Positions 6,683-9,423 of a stretch of DNA of 9,423 nt are shown here, one piece after another. Location of the stretch: contig JAGHCO010000164.1 in the NCBI GenBank assembly GCA_021160405.1, forward strand, positions 1 to 9,423. Reading direction: 5' to 3'. A program made the translations under genes and the position numbers. The notes beneath the pieces are model-generated. The model was not told the DNA's origin. It was given only the letters and a program-made list of their open reading frames with translations, and ran no database searches. Each line of letters opens with the position of its first letter. Position 1 is the stretch's first letter. Source of the stretch: Candidatus Aerophobota bacterium (lineage in GTDB: Bacteria; Aerophobota; Aerophobia; Aerophobales; JAGHCO01).

Positions 6683-7845
6683 CTTGATCTCCTTACCAGA
6701 TCTTTGTAAACCGCCTCTATTTTAGAGACACTTTCATTTATATTATGATGATTGGAAACAATCTTAAAAGATTCCTCCTGCATCGATCTTCTTAAATTCT
6801 CATTGGAAATTATTCTCTTTATCTTTCTTGCCGCATCCTGAGGGTCCTTTAAACTAAAAGTGTACCCGTTAATGCCTTCCTTCACAAGCTCCCGTGCAGC
6901 GCTATCTTTGCTATCGCTTACCAAGATAGCATTTTTCATAGCCATTGCCTCTAAAAGGACTATACCCTGGAGCTCATAAAGGGAGGGAAGGATAAAAATT
7001 TCTGCTTCTTTGTAAGCACAGATTAACTCCTCTTTTTTCAAATAATCAGTAAAGATAACAGATTTATTTAAACCCATTTTAGAAGACTCTTTCATCAGCT
7101 TATCTTTTAATCTTCCCTGCCCCACCACCAACAGCTTAACCGGAAAACTATCCTGGTTTAGGATGCGCATTATAAAAAGCAAATATTCCACATTTTTCTC
7201 CCTGCTTAATCTTCCCACATAAAGCAAAAGAGAATCTTCACCCACATTATATTTCTCTCTAAATCTCTTGGTTTTTTCCTCCCCAATTCTATCATAATTA
7301 AAGATATTTAGATCAACTCCATTGCTCACCACCTCTACAGGCCTGAAGGAGTATCTTCTTAAAGTATCTCGAGCAAAAAAAGAAGGGGTAACTATCACAT
7401 CAGCCTGGCAGTAATAGTAAGAAAACCACTTTTCTACTATCCACTTTAAAGGCATAAAAAAAGCTGATGGGGAAGGGAAAATATTTCCAAGTTGAACATG
7501 GAATCCTAAAACAACGGGAATTTTTAGTTTTCTGGCAGCTCTAATGCTCTGCCACCCCAGAAAAGTGGGAAGATTAATATGGATAATTTCAGATCTCTCT
7601 TTTTTTAAAATAAAAATAAGAGTAGCTAATCTTGGGAAAGCAAAATAACCTCTCTTTTGAGGAATAGGAAAACTAAGAAATCTATATATCTTAATTTCAT
7701 TAACTATCGGAGGATGGCTAACCCGGGAAGTTAAAAAAACAATTTGATGACCTCTTTGTTGCAACTTTAAGCAAAGTCTCTGAATAGCTACTCCTTCTCC
7801 TCCCCAGGCGGGAAAGGCCTGATCAGAAATCATACAGATTCTCAT
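6679..7845 (-). CDS. GT4-family glycosyltransferase
   Basis: A cytoplasmic or membrane-associated GT-B fold transferase of 388 residues, moving a sugar from a nucleotide-sugar donor with retention. The N-terminal Rossmann domain starts with MRICMISD and the glycine-rich WGGEGVA (14-20) loop. NGVDLNIF (175-182) leads into the second domain. GRLSREKNV at 211-219 holds the Arg and Lys that contact the donor phosphates. The E-x7-E motif is Glu291 and Glu299 in ELQGIVLLE. No signal peptide or membrane span is evident, and the family usually binds membranes peripherally. The start overlaps the upstream flippase-like gene by 23 bp, with the purine-rich GGGGGAAGAAAAGGG just ahead of the ATG; its stop overlaps the next start as ATGA. 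Between a flippase-like protein and another glycosyltransferase, it probably glycosylates a lipid acceptor (a diacylglycerol or polyprenyl carrier). Donor and acceptor cannot be told from sequence. Confidence 0.9.
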   Translation of the reverse strand: MRICMISDQAFPAWGGEGVAIQRLCLKLQQRGHQIVFLTSRVSHPPIVNEIKIYRFLSFPIPQKRGYFAFPRLATLIFILKKERSEIIHINLPTFLGWQSIRAARKLKIPVVLGFHVQLGNIFPSPSAFFMPLKWIVEKWFSYYYCQADVIVTPSFFARDTLRRYSFRPVEVVSNGVDLNIFNYDRIGEEKTKRFREKYNVGEDSLLLYVGRLSREKNVEYLLFIMRILNQDSFPVKLLVVGQGRLKDKLMKESSKMGLNKSVIFTDYLKKEELICAYKEAEIFILPSLYELQGIVLLEAMAMKNAILVSDSKDSAARELVKEGINGYTFSLKDPQDAARKIKRIISNENLRRSMQEESFKIVSNHHNINESVSKIEAVYKDLVRRSR

Positions 7846-8845
7846 CCCTTTTCTTCCCCCAGAAATATTTTATCCCCAGGTGAACACCTAAACCTCCCGC
7901 AACTGCTACTCCTATCAAATCGGTAATTCGAACCATTAAGCTATAAGCAAGTGCTTGCTGTGAGCCTACTCCCACTAATCGATAAATCCCCACTTCTCCC
8001 AACTCAAAGATGCCTAAAGAACCAGGAGTAAACTGTAAAGCAAGAATTATATGGGTTAGAGCGTAAAGTAGAGCAAGCTGGGATAAGCTAAAAACAGTGT
8101 GAAGAAACCAAAAGAAAATAGAAGGTTTGATAAAAATGAGACCTCCTGCGAGGAGGTCAAGTAAAAAGGCAAACAGAGTATTTCTCTTTTGCTGTCTGAA
8201 GGCTGAAAAAACCTCCCCTTCCACTTTAGCTATGGTGGGTTCAATCTTGGACATGGTTTTAGAAAGGGGTTTTATTCTTCCTATAAGATTGACCAGGCGA
8301 GAAAAGTATCTGTTTTGAAAAAGAAAACTAAATAAAAGCAGTCCCATTCCAAAGGCAAAAAGAATATTAATTCCTACCAAAGCCCAGTAAATCTGCCAGG
8401 GAAGATTATAGTCAATTAAAGTCCAGATACTTCCCAGAAAAATATAAAATAAAGATGCTCCCAGCTCCAAAAATTTATCTACAACTACACTGGCTCCTAT
8501 CTTGGTCATGGAGAGACGAAATTTTTTCCCTAAAATATAAATTTTCACCGGTTCTCCCCCTATATACATAGAAGGGGTAAGATAGCTAATGGAGGAACCT
8601 ATAAGTTTAGCTGTTAGAACATCTTTAAAGGGAATATTATGACCGTAAGATTTTAAGACTATTTGCCAGGAAATGCTACCAATTAAGAGAATTAAAAAGG
8701 CATTGCCAATGAAAACCCCTGCTCCCAACAGGCCAACTTCTCTCACGTTAGAGAATATTTTTATCACATTGAAGAAATAAAATAGTAAAACTAATAAAAT
8801 AACTCCTGCTGCTCCAGAGAGAATAATAGGTAGATTTTTTTTCAT
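7823..8845 (-). CDS. flippase-like multi-pass membrane protein (LPG synthase TM / AglD-type)
   Basis: A 340-residue integral membrane protein of the lysylphosphatidylglycerol-synthase transmembrane / UPF0104 family, which includes the N-terminal half of MprF and archaeal AglD. Hydrophobic segments lie near residues 6-27, 37-60, 118-147, 151-176, 225-250, 254-272 and 298-325. Family motifs are YLTPSMYIGGEPVK (88-101), with the conserved Pro, Gly-Gly-Glu-Pro and Lys, and FTPGSLGIFELGE (272-284). There is no C-terminal aminoacyl-transfer domain, so it is not a full MprF; membrane-only relatives are thought to move or help process lipid-linked sugars. The ATG shares one base with the stop of the upstream glycosyltransferase (TAATG), and no clear ribosome site precedes it, so translation probably depends on reinitiation. 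Lying between two glycosyltransferases, it likely handles their glycolipid product. Family assignment is firm, the function inferred. Confidence 0.85.
   Translation of the reverse strand: MKKNLPIILSGAAGVILLVLLFYFFNVIKIFSNVREVGLLGAGVFIGNAFLILLIGSISWQIVLKSYGHNIPFKDVLTAKLIGSSISYLTPSMYIGGEPVKIYILGKKFRLSMTKIGASVVVDKFLELGASLFYIFLGSIWTLIDYNLPWQIYWALVGINILFAFGMGLLLFSFLFQNRYFSRLVNLIGRIKPLSKTMSKIEPTIAKVEGEVFSAFRQQKRNTLFAFLLDLLAGGLIFIKPSIFFWFLHTVFSLSQLALLYALTHIILALQFTPGSLGIFELGEVGIYRLVGVGSQQALAYSLMVRITDLIGVAVAGGLGVHLGIKYFWGKKRDENLYDF
8140..8158 (-). other. hairpin inside the flippase-like gene
   Basis: GACCTCCT and AGGAGGTC form a perfect 8-bp stem with a 3-nt loop. In the message the stem is followed by a short U-rich stretch (UCAUUUUUAUC). 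One arm is an exact Shine-Dalgarno and the other its complement. It encodes residues in the segment around 230-237 (DLLAGGL). It could slow or attenuate transcription, or be a coding coincidence. Confidence 0.3.
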
Positions 8846-9423
8846 TAGCCAAATACTATACGCATAAATTTATCTTCCGCTTCTTTGGGAGAAAAATCAA
8901 GAGATAGTCCCTTGTATTTTTTAGCTTTTTCTACATCTTTTGCTAAGTTTAACTTATTCTGAGACACACTATAAAAATTTTTTTTATTTTTGTGATAATC
9001 AGCCAAGTATATCTGTTCAGTTTGCCCAGGAGTGGGAATAAATAAGGCCTTTTTCCCAAGGAAAGCAAGATCCATTAAAGTTGTATAACCGGGTCTGGTA
9101 ATAATGAGATTAGCTCTATTCATCATCTCTTCTTGTTTTTTTCTATTTAAACAGCTAAATATCTGAATGTTATTGGAAAGGTATTCTATTTTTTCCTCTT
9201 CGGGCTTTCCTAAGGTAACAACTATTCTTCCCTTCAAAGAGGGAACTTGATCCATTATTTTTTTCTCTAAGACACTGCGTTGAGGCTCAGGTCCGGATAG
9301 GGAGATAAAATAATCAATATCTTGAGGAAAATCTTTCCTTCTAAGGTCACTAATGGGACCAATATATTCCACCTTACCCTGCTTAAAGTAAAGTAAATTA
9401 TGAGAAAGATCCCCACTTAAACC
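8845..9423 (-). CDS. MurG/GT28-like glycosyltransferase, C-terminal part (5' end outside window)
   Basis: The last 192 codons of a GT-B transferase with a C-terminal domain like MurG and other GT28 enzymes. The frame is open to the window edge. The GTG at 9372 is internal, since an in-frame stretch of 17 further codons (GLSGDLSHNLLYFKQGK) lies upstream, so no start is visible. From the edge, ISLSGPEPQR sits at about 40-49, the nucleotide-sugar-binding RPGYTTLMDLAFLGK at 110-124 and PTPGQTEQ at 130-137, where family members contact the donor's ribose and phosphates. Such enzymes transfer a sugar, often GlcNAc, glucose or galactose, to a lipid-linked acceptor on the inner face of the cytoplasmic membrane. 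It is not likely to be MurG itself, because it heads a glycolipid-type operon rather than a cell-wall cluster and lacks MurG's exact wording, but this is judgement. Its TAA overlaps the next gene's ATG. Confidence 0.82.
   Translation of the reverse strand, partial: GLSGDLSHNLLYFKQGKVEYIGPISDLRRKDFPQDIDYFISLSGPEPQRSVLEKKIMDQVPSLKGRIVVTLGKPEEEKIEYLSNNIQIFSCLNRKKQEEMMNRANLIITRPGYTTLMDLAFLGKKALFIPTPGQTEQIYLADYHKNKKNFYSVSQNKLNLAKDVEKAKKYKGLSLDFSPKEAEDKFMRIVFG

Noticed and set aside
6901..6930. 8-bp inverted repeat GCTATCTT / AAGATAGC followed by a T-run on the + strand
   Set aside because: It lies inside the GT4 coding sequence, its T-run is on the antisense side, and the repeated GATAGC reflects the Asp-Ser codons of that segment.
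9370..9372. GTG at 9372 as the true start of the right-edge glycosyltransferase
   Set aside because: The frame stays open to the window edge, and the GT-B N-terminal domain is missing, so the gene continues beyond the window.

Overview
The window reads as chromosomal DNA from a low-GC (roughly high-30s percent by eye) diderm bacterium. A recognisable LpxA points to an outer membrane with lipid A. The codon choice (AGA, ATA, TTA, GGA) and the mix of GTG, TTG and possibly ATT starts would fit one of the uncultured anaerobic lineages known mainly from metagenomes. The phylum cannot be fixed from sequence alone.

Left half (98-5253, + strand): five tightly packed co-oriented genes. They are argininosuccinate synthase (argG), UDP-GlcNAc acyltransferase (lpxA), the ribosome-associated GTPase HflX, ribose-5-phosphate isomerase B (rpiB), and a CNNM/CorC-type membrane protein with a CBS pair. 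They belong to different pathways, so this looks like a run of housekeeping genes sharing transcripts rather than one functional system. A good sigma70-type promoter (2117-2144) overlaps the end of lpxA and should start a fresh transcript for hflX. Just downstream is a very strong Shine-Dalgarno, but no ATG, GTG or TTG follows it in the hflX frame. An ATT at 2182 is the best candidate start and gives HflX its full N-terminal domain.

Middle (5254-5395): the gap between convergent gene sets. It holds an inverted repeat near the end of the CorC-type gene and a compact element of three 10-bp near-repeats (ATTyGTG core) bracketed by 7-bp inverted repeats.

Right half (5396-9423, - strand, read right to left): four genes joined by overlapping stops and starts. 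They are the C-terminal part of a MurG/GT28-like glycosyltransferase (5' end outside the window), a multi-pass flippase-like protein of the LPG-synthase transmembrane / AglD family, a GT4 glycosyltransferase, and a fusion of a hexulose-6-phosphate synthase domain with an RraA-like domain. The first three suggest assembly and handling of a lipid-linked sugar at the cytoplasmic membrane. The fusion enzyme would feed pentose/hexose phosphate exchange and could supply substrate to RpiB, encoded on the other strand.

The left edge (1-60) carries a hairpin-rich sequence resembling dispersed REP-type repeats. No tRNA, rRNA, CRISPR array or transposase gene was seen.
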